DNA from: Candidatus Woesearchaeota archaeon | GTDB taxonomy: Archaea; Nanobdellota; Nanobdellia; Woesearchaeales; BM511 | NCBI GenBank assembly: GCA_018221175.1 | Contig: JAAOYE010000035.1 | Location: forward strand, 1 to 15,059 | DNA length: 15,059 nucleotides | Direction of reading: 5' to 3' | Position numbers and translations under genes: made by a program | Notes under the pieces: model-generated | What the model saw: only the letters and a program-made list of their open reading frames with translations | Database searches by the model: none | Told to the model about the DNA's origin: nothing | Shown here: positions 1 through 7,114 of the stretch, piece after piece | How the letters are laid out: each line of letters starts with the position of its first letter | Position numbering within the stretch: the first letter of the stretch is position 1

Positions 1-834
1 CTTGTATGCGCAGTTTGCAGCGTTTAATGTTGGAAATATCATCACGTTAGCATCTCCGTGAAGTTTTGAGCCTGGAAATTTTCTCTCGCAGATTTCTGGC
101 ACTATTGCAGCGTCAACTTGCATCTCCCCTTCAATTATCATGTCTGGTGCTCTGTCCTTTGCTATTGCTGTGGCCTCCTTAACTTTATCCACTTCAGGGT
201 GCCTTGCGCTTCCATTTGTTGAAAATGACAGCATCGCGACTTTTGGAGCGTGGCCAAAGCTTATTGCTGTTTTTGCTGTGTCAAGTGCGATGTCAGCAAG
301 GTCCTTTGCGTCTGGTTCGATTTCTACTGCGCAGTCTGCAAAAAACATTAGTTTGTTATTCAGTATCATTAAAAACACGCTTGATACTTTGTGAAACTTC
401 TCATGCGTCTTGATTATCTGAAGCGCCGGCCTTAATGTGTCTGCAGTTGATGTTGTGGAGCCTCCAACCAGCCCGTCAGCATCATTTAAATGGACCATCA
501 TCGTACCAAAATAGATGGGTGTCATCACAATTTCTTTGGCTTTTTTTTCGTCTATTCCTTTGTGTTTTCGCATTTCATAGAATGTTTTCCAGTATTTCTC
601 ATAATTTTCATCGTGCTCTGGGTCTCTTATTTCAATACCTTCTAGTTTTACATGATAATTATCAGCATTTTTTTTAATCTCCTCAGCGTCCCCTATCAAG
701 TAGGGAACTGCTATTTTTTCTTTGACAATTTTTTCTGCTGCTTTTAGAATCCTTTCTTCTGTACCTTCAGGCAGAACAATCCTTTGTTTTTTTCGCCTCG
801 CTTTGACTTTAAGGCTTTCGATAATGTTTCTCAC
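1..834 (-). CDS. pta: Phosphate acetyltransferase (phosphotransacetylase), C-terminus cut off by window edge
   Basis: The frame stays open from a GTG start at 834 to the left edge, giving 278 residues; the family is usually about 330, so roughly the last 50 lie outside. Family signatures seen are the N-terminal RIVLPEGTEERIL (18-30), GLVGGSTTSTADTLRPAL (121-138), SFSTNGSARHPEVDKV (203-218), EGEMQVDAAIVPE (235-247) and an ANVMIFPTLNAAN stretch near residue 262. Pta interconverts acetyl-CoA and phosphate with acetyl phosphate and CoA in the cytoplasm. With acetate kinase it would yield ATP and acetate. The GTG start is preceded by GAGGTGG (839-845) at a short 4-base spacing, and no ATG is available nearby. 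The gene begins 27 bases after the hydrogenase large-subunit stop on the same strand, so it is probably the last gene seen of that operon. This suggests that H2 production and acetate formation are expressed together (inference). Confidence 0.93.
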   Translation of the reverse strand, partial: MRNIIESLKVKARRKKQRIVLPEGTEERILKAAEKIVKEKIAVPYLIGDAEEIKKNADNYHVKLEGIEIRDPEHDENYEKYWKTFYEMRKHKGIDEKKAKEIVMTPIYFGTMMVHLNDADGLVGGSTTSTADTLRPALQIIKTHEKFHKVSSVFLMILNNKLMFFADCAVEIEPDAKDLADIALDTAKTAISFGHAPKVAMLSFSTNGSARHPEVDKVKEATAIAKDRAPDMIIEGEMQVDAAIVPEICERKFPGSKLHGDANVMIFPTLNAANCAYK

Positions 835-861
835 TTGACCACCTCTTTATTTATAGTTTCT

Positions 862-2145
862 TTATTCCCACTTGATTTTTAAAAAGTGCGTTGCGCATGA
901 AAAGCAGGGGTCATATGCCCTGATTAGCTTTTCTATTTCCAGTTTTATTTTTTCTTTATTCTTAAACTTTTTGAGTAGCTGCGGCAAATATTCTTTTATG
1001 TCTTCTTCCATGTTCTTTAAGTTTTGCGCGGTCGGCGTTATTATATTGCATGATGTGACGTTTCCATGATTGTCAAAAGTGTAGTCGTGAAGCAGCATCC
1101 CTCTTGGCGCCTCAACGCACGCAACACCTCTTCCTGCTTTTGCTCTTACTTTGGGCAGGCCTTCATCAACAAAGTCATTTTCTGCTATTATTTCAATTGC
1201 TTTGTTTATCCAGTGGACAAGCTCAAGTGCTTGTGCGGTATTGTTGTAAAAAGGATTGTTTGAAGGAAACTTTAAATTATACATTCTAATAATCTTTTTA
1301 GTTTCATCATCAAGGTCTTTTAACGAGATGTTCATCCGGGAAAGCGCCCCTGTCATGTATGCTTTGCCGTCTCTTGTTGCAAATTTTGAGTGAGAGTAGT
1401 CTGTTATGTACTCACTTATGAACTTTTTATATTCATACGCTGGCACGTCAATTCCTTTGCTTGTCACAATGTTCCCATAATGAAGAGGAAACCCTTTTCT
1501 GTTTAGCATTGCCAAGTATTCTGTTTCTTTTTCAAAATCAGGAAGTTTTAGGTTTGCAAACAATTCGACTGTTTGGACTGCGAAAGGTTTGGCATCCTTC
1601 AATCTTTTCAACAATTCTTTTAGCGACTCTTTTGAAGGCACAGCTGTAAATCCGCCGACAATTGATGTGAATGGGTGCATTTCTTTGCCGCCAAGAACCT
1701 GTACGAGGTTGTTTCCAAGCTTTACAAGGTCTAGTGCTGTTTTGACCTTGTCTTTGTGCTTTGCTGCCATCTCAACACCTGACTCAAATCCAAGGAAGTC
1801 TGGAAGAACAAGCAGGTATAGGTGTGTTGCGTGGCTTCTTATTCTTTCGCCAATCGTCATGAGTTCTCGAAGCTGTTCTGTTTGGTCTGAGACTTGTATC
1901 CCAAACGCGTTTTCTATTGCTTTAAGGCATGCTATTGTGTGTGCTACGCTGCAAATACCGCAGATTTTGGACGTTATTTCTCTAATGTCATCAAAGTGTT
2001 TGCCAAGAACAATCCCTTCAAAAAACCTCGCACCCTCAGTTGATGCAAGCTCGCACTTTGTGACTTTGCCGTTTTTTACAGATACTGTTAAGCTTGCGTG
2101 ACCTTCTATTTTAGTTATGTGATTAAGGGTGATTTTTTTTGTCAT
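862..2145 (-). CDS. hydA: Group 3b [NiFe] hydrogenase large (alpha) subunit, catalytically intact
   Basis: A 427-residue catalytic subunit of a soluble NAD(P)-linked [NiFe] hydrogenase. It carries the L0 motif KIEGHA (12-17), the L1 motif KICGICSVAH (C62, C65, H69), a GRGVACVEAPRG motif (338-349, R348) and the C-terminal DPCFSCATH (C414, C417, H420). The four cysteines are the Ni-Fe ligands. The seven residues after H420 are the expected tail removed by a maturation endopeptidase. One small departure is Lys60, where most relatives have Arg before the first CxxC. The start is preceded by GGGAGGAG six bases upstream. A 54-base gap holding a hairpin separates it from the delta gene, and pta follows 27 bases downstream. 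Maturation (hyp) genes are not in this window. Group 3b is chosen over other [NiFe] groups because of the beta and gamma partners. Confidence 0.96.
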   Translation of the reverse strand: MTKKITLNHITKIEGHASLTVSVKNGKVTKCELASTEGARFFEGIVLGKHFDDIREITSKICGICSVAHTIACLKAIENAFGIQVSDQTEQLRELMTIGERIRSHATHLYLLVLPDFLGFESGVEMAAKHKDKVKTALDLVKLGNNLVQVLGGKEMHPFTSIVGGFTAVPSKESLKELLKRLKDAKPFAVQTVELFANLKLPDFEKETEYLAMLNRKGFPLHYGNIVTSKGIDVPAYEYKKFISEYITDYSHSKFATRDGKAYMTGALSRMNISLKDLDDETKKIIRMYNLKFPSNNPFYNNTAQALELVHWINKAIEIIAENDFVDEGLPKVRAKAGRGVACVEAPRGMLLHDYTFDNHGNVTSCNIITPTAQNLKNMEEDIKEYLPQLLKKFKNKEKIKLEIEKLIRAYDPCFSCATHFLKIKWE

Positions 2146-2215
2146 TATAAACTCCTCCCTTTATCATGTTTAAAAATTCTTTGAATTTTTATTATGTGAT
2201 TAAGGGTGATTTTTT
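2115..2215. repeat. 24-base direct repeat linking the delta 3' end and the alpha 5' end
   Basis: Positions 2115-2138 and 2192-2215 are identical, 77 bases apart. On the minus strand one copy encodes residues 4-10 of the alpha subunit and the other forms the last codons and stop of the delta subunit (KNHP). A few bases beyond the second copy also resemble alpha. This looks like a small local duplication that replaced the original delta terminus. Confidence 0.85.
2171..2191 (-). promoter_or_regulatory. Perfect 9-bp hairpin between delta and alpha genes
   Basis: TAAAAATTC and GAATTTTTA surround a three-base TTT spacer on the + strand. It lies in the only sizeable gap inside the leftward operon, upstream of the alpha ribosome binding site. 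It could be an mRNA processing or stability element that sets the alpha-to-delta ratio. The AT-rich stem is weak, so the role is uncertain. Confidence 0.4.
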
Positions 2216-2997
2216 CCATCTTTTGCCTCTTGCATAATCTTTTGTGTTCTTAGTCCGCCGTACTTGTTTATTCTTTGCATTATGAGTCTTTTTGAAAATC
2301 CTTTTTCCTGCAGCAGTTTTATGTGTTCTTCAAAGTTTCCGTCGCTAAAAGGGCCGCGGCACCCAGTGCATGGATGGTTGTAGTCTGGACACATCACGCT
2401 GCAGTTCCCAAAAGTGATTGGGCCGTAGCAGTCTTGTCCTTGTTCTAATAAGCAGTATTTTTCGCGCAGTTTGCATTCGTGGCAGACTGGTTTTTCGTAT
2501 TGTTTTGGAACTTTGCCAAGCAGGGCTTGTTTTACAAACCAGACTATTTCTTCTTTGTCTGCAGGGCACCCTTTTATGTAGTAATCAACTTCAACATATT
2601 CAGTTATTGGCACCGGGGTTTCAACGTCGAGGTGTTTTGTTTTGTTTCCATACACATACGCTTGAACTTTTTTTTTGTCCATAAAATTTTTTTGCTGCTG
2701 CACGCCTCCCTCTCCGGCGCACGCGCCAAGTGCGACCAGTATTTTTGAGTTTTCTCTCCATTTCTTTACCTTGTTTATGCTGTCTGTGTGTGAAACTGAG
2801 CCTTCTACAAAGCAGATGTCAACTGGGCCGTCATAGTTTTTTTCTTTTATCATCGGAGCTGCGACAAGTTCGACAGCATCAAGCAGCTCCAAAAGCACGT
2901 CTTCTATATAGTATATCTCTAACTGGCATCCCGCGCACCCTGTGATTGACTGAACTGCAACTTTTGGCTTGTTCGATTTATTTTTTTGCTTTACCAT
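2200..2997 (-). CDS. hydD: Group 3b [NiFe] hydrogenase small (delta) subunit
   Basis: A 265-residue electron-transfer subunit that pairs with the large subunit. The proximal [4Fe-4S] cluster ligands are C21, C24 (TGCAGC), C93 (GAC) and C144 (KGCP). Two further clusters are supplied by C172, C175, C182, C190, C199, C203, C210 and C213. Glu65 in VEGSV is the glutamate that is well conserved near the proximal cluster. A helical tail follows residue 215. The ATG overlaps the gamma stop by seven bases (ATGGTAA), indicating coupled translation. The last residues, KNHP, derive from a duplicated piece of the alpha start. There is no signal peptide and no twin-arginine motif, so the enzyme is cytoplasmic. 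Confidence 0.95.
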   Translation of the reverse strand: MVKQKNKSNKPKVAVQSITGCAGCQLEIYYIEDVLLELLDAVELVAAPMIKEKNYDGPVDICFVEGSVSHTDSINKVKKWRENSKILVALGACAGEGGVQQQKNFMDKKKVQAYVYGNKTKHLDVETPVPITEYVEVDYYIKGCPADKEEIVWFVKQALLGKVPKQYEKPVCHECKLREKYCLLEQGQDCYGPITFGNCSVMCPDYNHPCTGCRGPFSDGNFEEHIKLLQEKGFSKRLIMQRINKYGGLRTQKIMQEAKDGKNHP

Positions 2998-3791
2998 TTT
3001 TCTGATAGTTCTGTTACCTGATCATACCTAAATACTGGTCCGTCTTTGCATACATATATTCCATTTATCATGCAGTGTCCGCATTTTTGGACTCCGCACT
3101 TCATGTGCCTTTCAAAAGACAGGTAGATTTGGTCGTCATTAAACCCTTTGTCTTTTAATATTCCCACGACAAACTTCATCATGATTGGAGGTCCGCAGAT
3201 AAACGCGACTTTTTTTTCGTTGTCAAATTCTGCTCTTTTAAGCGCTTCTGTTACAAATTCAGTGTTTGCATCGTAGCAAAATTTTGATTCACTGTTTTGG
3301 TCAACTGTGACAGTTAAGTCAAATTTTTCTTTCCATTCATCTAGCTCTTTTTGAAATAGGATGTCGTCTGGCGAGCGGTATCCTAAAAACAAAATTATAT
3401 CCCCATAATCTTTTCTGAATTTTTCCACGTAGTCTATTATTCCTTTTAGCGGAGCAACGCCGCATCCGCCGCCGATAATTATTAAGTTGTCGCCTTTAAA
3501 ATAATGCATAGGGTATCCTGTGCCGTATGGTCCTCTGATGCATATTTTGTCTCCTTTTTTTAGTCCTGCGAGTGCGTTTGTCATGTTTCCTACCTGTCTG
3601 ATATTTAGTTTCACATAATCTTTAGAAAACGAGCAGATACTTATTGGCGCCTCGCCTATTCCTGGAAGTGAAACCTCCACAAATTGTCCTGGCTCGTGTT
3701 TTATTTTCATGTCTGCTGTTAGTGTTACTGTGTCGTTTGTTTCTCTGTGAAAATCAATTATTTTGTATTGTTTTGGTGTTAGCGAGTTCAT
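2991..3791 (-). CDS. hydG: Group 3b [NiFe] hydrogenase gamma subunit (FAD and NAD(P)H-binding diaphorase)
   Basis: A 266-residue protein of the ferredoxin-NADP reductase / PyrK-like family that carries FAD, binds NAD(P)H and holds one [2Fe-2S] cluster. Seen in order are an N-terminal beta-barrel with PISICSF (49-55) and RGPYGTGYP (86-94) flavin-site motifs; a nucleotide-binding GGGCGVAP (107-114); CGPPIMM (199-205); and the [2Fe-2S] ligands C232, C237, C240 and C248. The frame could extend upstream to 3869, but the ATG at 3791 overlaps the beta stop in a classic ATGA arrangement and fits the family N-terminus, so I chose it. The subunit is the NAD(P)H end of the enzyme, linked through the beta and delta clusters to the Ni-Fe site. 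Confidence 0.95.
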   Translation of the reverse strand: MNSLTPKQYKIIDFHRETNDTVTLTADMKIKHEPGQFVEVSLPGIGEAPISICSFSKDYVKLNIRQVGNMTNALAGLKKGDKICIRGPYGTGYPMHYFKGDNLIIIGGGCGVAPLKGIIDYVEKFRKDYGDIILFLGYRSPDDILFQKELDEWKEKFDLTVTVDQNSESKFCYDANTEFVTEALKRAEFDNEKKVAFICGPPIMMKFVVGILKDKGFNDDQIYLSFERHMKCGVQKCGHCMINGIYVCKDGPVFRYDQVTELSEKW

Positions 3792-4732
3792 TTTTTCATT
3801 TTGTTTAGTGTTTGTACCCAGTCTATTCTTGTTGGGCATCCTTCGATGCAGCGCCCGCACCCAGTGCACATATATTCATCAAACTGGTCTTTGAAATACA
3901 TGATTTTGTGAAAGATTCTGTGCCTTAAACGCGACTCTCTTGTTTCTCTAAATACATGGTCTCCGGCAACTTTTGTGAAGTCTTTGAACTGGCATGAGTC
4001 CCATTCAAGGTTTCTAACGCCTTTTGATAATGCTAAGCTTGGCGTGTCAAAGATGTCAAAACATAAGCAGTTGGGGCACAGGTTGGTGCATGCCCCGCAG
4101 CTTATGCATTTATCTGACATTTCCTGCCAGTTTTTATCATTAAAATTTCCTGCGATTTCTTTATGGTGCAGTTTTTTCTTTGTCTTTATCGGTTTTGGCC
4201 TGTGGTAGCTGTCTTTTAGATTTTTTACTAGCTTTTCTCCCTTTTTTGAGCCGACTTTTATGTGCCAGTGAACTCCAGCATCACAAAAGAAAAGGTCGTA
4301 TCCTGCGTCTTTAAGCTCCATTGACTCACAAAAGCAATATTTGCTTGGAGCAGTCTCGCAATTCAGCCCGATTATTATGTTGTTTTTTCTTGCTTTTTTG
4401 TAATTTGATTCTTCAAAGTCATTTAAAAAGAGTTTGTCAAGCTTTAATAATGAGTTTATATCGCATAGGCGCATCCCGAAAATGACAAAGTGTTCATTTT
4501 GGCCTGTTTCTTTGATGTTTGCTTTGTTGTATGAGAACAACTCTTGTTTTTCTTTGTAGAAATATTTTTTTGCAGTAAAAAGCGGGCGTTTGTTTGTAAC
4601 AACCTTTGCTGTGTCTTCGCATATGTCAAATCTAAGGATATCTCTTTGCATAGGTGCTATAAGAGTGCTGTTTTTTCTTAGTTTTGTCAAAAACGCAGGC
4701 AAATCCTTTTTTTTTAGAATTTTGTCACTCAT
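3788..4732 (-). CDS. hydB: Group 3b [NiFe] hydrogenase beta subunit (iron-sulfur, AsrA-like)
   Basis: A 314-residue iron-sulfur protein resembling anaerobic sulfite reductase subunit A. Two ferredoxin-type [4Fe-4S] motifs are clear: CISCGACTNLC (C209, C212, C215, C219, then CP) and CTGCGRCIEGC (C289, C292, C295, C299). Additional conserved cysteines that may hold a further cluster are C90 (RLCD), C125, C133, C135 (CFC) and C247. The N-terminal part is the AsrA-like domain. It bridges gamma and delta in the soluble heterotetramer. It is the first gene of the leftward operon. Its ATG has GAGGT six bases upstream, and a TATA box sits about 45 bases ahead. It ends in an ATGA overlap with gamma. 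Confidence 0.94.
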   Translation of the reverse strand: MSDKILKKKDLPAFLTKLRKNSTLIAPMQRDILRFDICEDTAKVVTNKRPLFTAKKYFYKEKQELFSYNKANIKETGQNEHFVIFGMRLCDINSLLKLDKLFLNDFEESNYKKARKNNIIIGLNCETAPSKYCFCESMELKDAGYDLFFCDAGVHWHIKVGSKKGEKLVKNLKDSYHRPKPIKTKKKLHHKEIAGNFNDKNWQEMSDKCISCGACTNLCPNCLCFDIFDTPSLALSKGVRNLEWDSCQFKDFTKVAGDHVFRETRESRLRHRIFHKIMYFKDQFDEYMCTGCGRCIEGCPTRIDWVQTLNKMKK

Positions 4733-4772
4733 GCACCAACCTCTTTTTACCTATTTTATGCAGGTGATTTCA

Positions 4773-4780
4773 TATATAAA
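4773..4780 (-). promoter_or_regulatory. TATA box of the leftward hydrogenase operon
   Basis: TTTATATA on the minus strand. Transcription would begin near 4750, leaving a leader of about 20 bases that carries the ribosome binding site for beta. Confidence 0.6.
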
Positions 4781-4799
4781 CCTTTTCCTAATTTAGCTG

Positions 4800-4815
4800 T
4801 TTTCATCATTGAAAA
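4800..4815. promoter_or_regulatory. Candidate operator between the two divergent promoters
   Basis: TTTTCA and TGAAAA form perfect six-base arms around TCAT. The site lies between the two TATA boxes, 19 bases from one and 8 from the other, where a dimeric repressor or activator could control both operons. Short AT-rich palindromes also arise by chance. Confidence 0.35.
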
Positions 4816-4823
4816 AACCAATC

Positions 4824-4831
4824 TTTAAATA
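4824..4831 (+). promoter_or_regulatory. TATA box of the rightward hydrogenase-like operon
   Basis: TTTAAATA centred 27 bases before the ATG at 4855. The predicted transcript start falls within a few bases of the start codon and no ribosome binding site is visible, so the first gene is probably translated from a leaderless mRNA, unlike the leftward operon. Confidence 0.55.
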
Positions 4832-4854
4832 ATATGAAATAGTTCTGCGCCCCA

Positions 4855-5790
4855 ATGGGCAAGCTCTTGAAAAAAGAGGATTTAAATAAATTTTTGTATA
4901 AAATAAAAACCAAGCAGGAGCTGGTGGCGCCAGTAGAAACCGATGCTGTAAGGTTTGAAACAGTTAAATTTATTTCTCAGATTATTCTCGACAAAATCCC
5001 TGAGTTTCCGCCAAAAAAATATTTTTTGCCAAGCAATGATGAAATGTTCCAGTTTAGAGGCTCAAAGATTCTTGGAACCAAAAAACAACCAAGCAGGATC
5101 ATATTTGGCATAAGACAGTGCGATGTCAATGCGATAAATGTTTTGGACAAAGTTTTTCTAGGGAAAAATCCTGACCCCCTTTACAAAGAAAGAAGAGAAA
5201 AAACAACGCTTATTGCTATAAAGTGCTCTAAAGAAATTGAAAAAAACTGTTTTTGCACCTCTATGAATCTCTCAAACTTTGCTGATTTATATTTTCATGA
5301 CATTGGCGATTCGTTCTTTATCGAGGTTGGCAGTGACAAAGGCCTAAAGCTTGTCTCAAGACTAAAAGACTATGAGTATCAAACAGGGCCAATAAACACC
5401 AAGAAGAGGCTTTTTAAAAAAGACATTGCCCGCTATTATAACAACAAAGCATGGAAAGATGCAGCAAACAAGTGCATTTCATGCGGCATCTGCACCAATG
5501 TTTGTCCAACATGCCTTTGCTACAAGCAAAAAGAATTTTCTGACACAAAAACAGATATTGGCACCAAAAAAAGAAGCTGGGTGAGCTGCCAGCACAAAAA
5601 CTTCTGGGAAGACACAGACGAGAATGCCATGGATTTTGACAAGACAAAAATGCTAAAGCACAGAGTTTACCATAAGCTTTCCTATTTCAAAAAAAACTAC
5701 AGGATTGGTATGTGCACTGGGTGTGGGCGCTGCATAACCCAGTGCCCTGCAAAAATTGATTTTGTAAAAATCATAAATAAATTCAAGTGA
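4855..5790 (+). CDS. Paralogous hydrogenase-like beta subunit (iron-sulfur, AsrA-like)
   Basis: At 311 residues this is a full-length paralogue of the leftward beta subunit. Both ferredoxin motifs are intact: CISCGICTNVC (C207, C210, C213, C217) and CTGCGRCITQC (C287, C290, C293, C297). The extra cysteines C89 (RQCD), C124, C132, C134 (CFC) and C245 are also kept. Nothing in this subunit suggests loss of cluster binding. It starts the rightward operon, with gamma beginning four bases after its stop. Retention of all cluster ligands, against the loss of catalytic residues in its partners, argues that electron transfer is still selected. The symbol is left empty because the complex is unlikely to be a hydrogenase. 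Confidence 0.9.
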   Translation: MGKLLKKEDLNKFLYKIKTKQELVAPVETDAVRFETVKFISQIILDKIPEFPPKKYFLPSNDEMFQFRGSKILGTKKQPSRIIFGIRQCDVNAINVLDKVFLGKNPDPLYKERREKTTLIAIKCSKEIEKNCFCTSMNLSNFADLYFHDIGDSFFIEVGSDKGLKLVSRLKDYEYQTGPINTKKRLFKKDIARYYNNKAWKDAANKCISCGICTNVCPTCLCYKQKEFSDTKTDIGTKKRSWVSCQHKNFWEDTDENAMDFDKTKMLKHRVYHKLSYFKKNYRIGMCTGCGRCITQCPAKIDFVKIINKFK

Positions 5791-5794
5791 TAAC

Positions 5795-6547
5795 ATGACC
5801 TATGAATATGCGGACTTAAAAATCATCAAAAAAGAGGCAAATGGGAAACTTGCAAGCATATTTAGCCTTAGGTATAAAGGCGCTGCTCATCCCGGCCAAT
5901 ACATATCTATATGGGTGCCTGGAATTGGACAAGAAACGTTTCCAATAGCCCATCAAGACAGCACAGGATTTAATATACTTGTGACAAAAAAGTCGGATGT
6001 ATCCAAAAATATTTTTCCATTAAAAAAAGGGTTGATTTTGGTAAAAGGTCCATTTGGACACGGCTTTCCTATGAACAACCTGAAAAAAACAAATCTTGTC
6101 ATGATTGGACAAACACATCTTTTTTCTCCTCTTTGGTTTGCGCTTTCTTATGTTAAAGAAAACAAAACAAGTTACCTAAAGACCAGCATTGTTGCTTTGC
6201 AGACAAAGCCAAAAAAAGCATTTATTGAAAATCTAAAAAAAGCATCCAGTGACAAAAATATCAACTTGGAATATACTGAAAAGGCAGAAGACTTCAAAAA
6301 ATTAATTAAGAAAATAAAATTTACAAAAAACACAAATGTTTTGTTAAGTCTAAAAGAAGAGTACCTCAAAGAAGTACTCTCTTTGTTAAAGTCAAAAAAA
6401 GTTCAAAACAAGAATATCTATTTTTATCTGCACCGAAAAATGAACTGCGCCCAGGGTATTTGCGGCTCGTGTGCTGTGCTTGGGGAAAAAACATGCGTTG
6501 ATGGTCCTGTTTTTAGATTTGATGATGTCTTGGGGTTTTTTGAATGA
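5795..6547 (+). CDS. Degenerate gamma subunit: [2Fe-2S] domain kept, nucleotide and probably FAD sites lost
   Basis: A 250-residue paralogue of the leftward gamma subunit. The [2Fe-2S] ligands C218, C223, C226 and C234 are present, followed by VDGPVFRFDDV, which matches the end of the active gamma. The beta-barrel keeps VKGPFGHGFP (83-92). The GGGCGVAP nucleotide loop has become GQTHLFSP (105-112). The CGPPIMM motif is replaced by SLKEEYL (185-191). The flavin-site stretch PISICSF reads FPIAHQD (49-55). The protein is therefore unlikely to bind NAD(P)H, and FAD binding is doubtful. The middle region is unusually lysine-rich. The ATG at 5795 comes four bases after the beta stop, and the 3' end overlaps delta by ATGA. 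Confidence 0.88.
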   Translation: MTYEYADLKIIKKEANGKLASIFSLRYKGAAHPGQYISIWVPGIGQETFPIAHQDSTGFNILVTKKSDVSKNIFPLKKGLILVKGPFGHGFPMNNLKKTNLVMIGQTHLFSPLWFALSYVKENKTSYLKTSIVALQTKPKKAFIENLKKASSDKNINLEYTEKAEDFKKLIKKIKFTKNTNVLLSLKEEYLKEVLSLLKSKKVQNKNIYFYLHRKMNCAQGICGSCAVLGEKTCVDGPVFRFDDVLGFFE

Positions 6548-7113
6548 AGAGGAGAATCAAGGTTGGTTTGCTTGAGAAAAAAGCGTGCGGCGGCTGTTTT
6601 GAGAGGCTAAAAGAAACAGCGGTATCAAATGAATTACTTGACAACATAGAATTTTTGGATATTATTAAAGGGGATGAGAAAGCCGATTTTGTTCTTGTGC
6701 AGGGAGGCGTGTTGTCCTCTTCTCAAAAAAAACTGCTTGAAAAGATAAGCAGGGCTAAGAAAAAACTGATTCTTTTTGGAAGCTGCGCCATAGATCCAAA
6801 TTTTATTCTTGGAATTAAAAATATTAGATCAGCTGGCGAGATTGGCAGTGTTTTTTCCAGTATATGCGGGTGTCCGCCAAGCAATGATGAAATTGGGGAA
6901 TTATTGAAATCATTGATTTTATCAAAAACCATTCCTAAGATTTCTTGGCCTGTTTGCAATGAGTGTTCAGAAAACGAGATTAAATGCCTTTTGCTAAAAG
7001 GAGAAGAGTGCGATGGCCCAAACACTTTAGGGGGGTGTGAGGTTTTGTGCCCGAAGTATGATAAAAGCTGCAAAGGGTGCAGAACACGCCTTGAAAAAAA
7101 AGAGATACGATAA
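6544..7113 (+). CDS. Paralogous hydrogenase-like delta (small) subunit with all iron-sulfur ligands
   Basis: At 189 residues it is shorter than the leftward delta (265), missing the C-terminal helical tail and part of the middle. All 12 cluster cysteines align: C15, C18, C81 and C110 for the proximal cluster, and C138, C141, C148, C156, C165, C169, C176 and C179 for two more. The proximal-site glutamate (VEGSV in the active delta) is glutamine here, in VQGGV (52-56). That residue sits near the Ni-Fe site in hydrogenases, so its loss fits a large subunit without metal. The ATG overlaps the gamma stop (ATGA), and the alpha-like gene starts one base after the TAA. Confidence 0.9.
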   Translation: MKRRIKVGLLEKKACGGCFERLKETAVSNELLDNIEFLDIIKGDEKADFVLVQGGVLSSSQKKLLEKISRAKKKLILFGSCAIDPNFILGIKNIRSAGEIGSVFSSICGCPPSNDEIGELLKSLILSKTIPKISWPVCNECSENEIKCLLLKGEECDGPNTLGGCEVLCPKYDKSCKGCRTRLEKKEIR

Positions 7114-7114
7114 C

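Noticed and set aside
1589..2101. Open frame of 170 codons on the plus strand opposite hydA
   Set aside because: It overlaps a well-supported hydrogenase gene entirely and its product has no recognisable motif or start signal.
3792..3869. Upstream start for the active gamma subunit
   Set aside because: The extension lies over the second ferredoxin motif of beta and lacks family support; the ATGA overlap at 3788-3791 is the natural start.
7037..7114. Upstream start for the alpha-like protein
   Set aside because: The extra 26 residues would overlap the cysteine-rich end of delta2 and have no family counterpart; the ATG at 7115 follows the delta stop directly.
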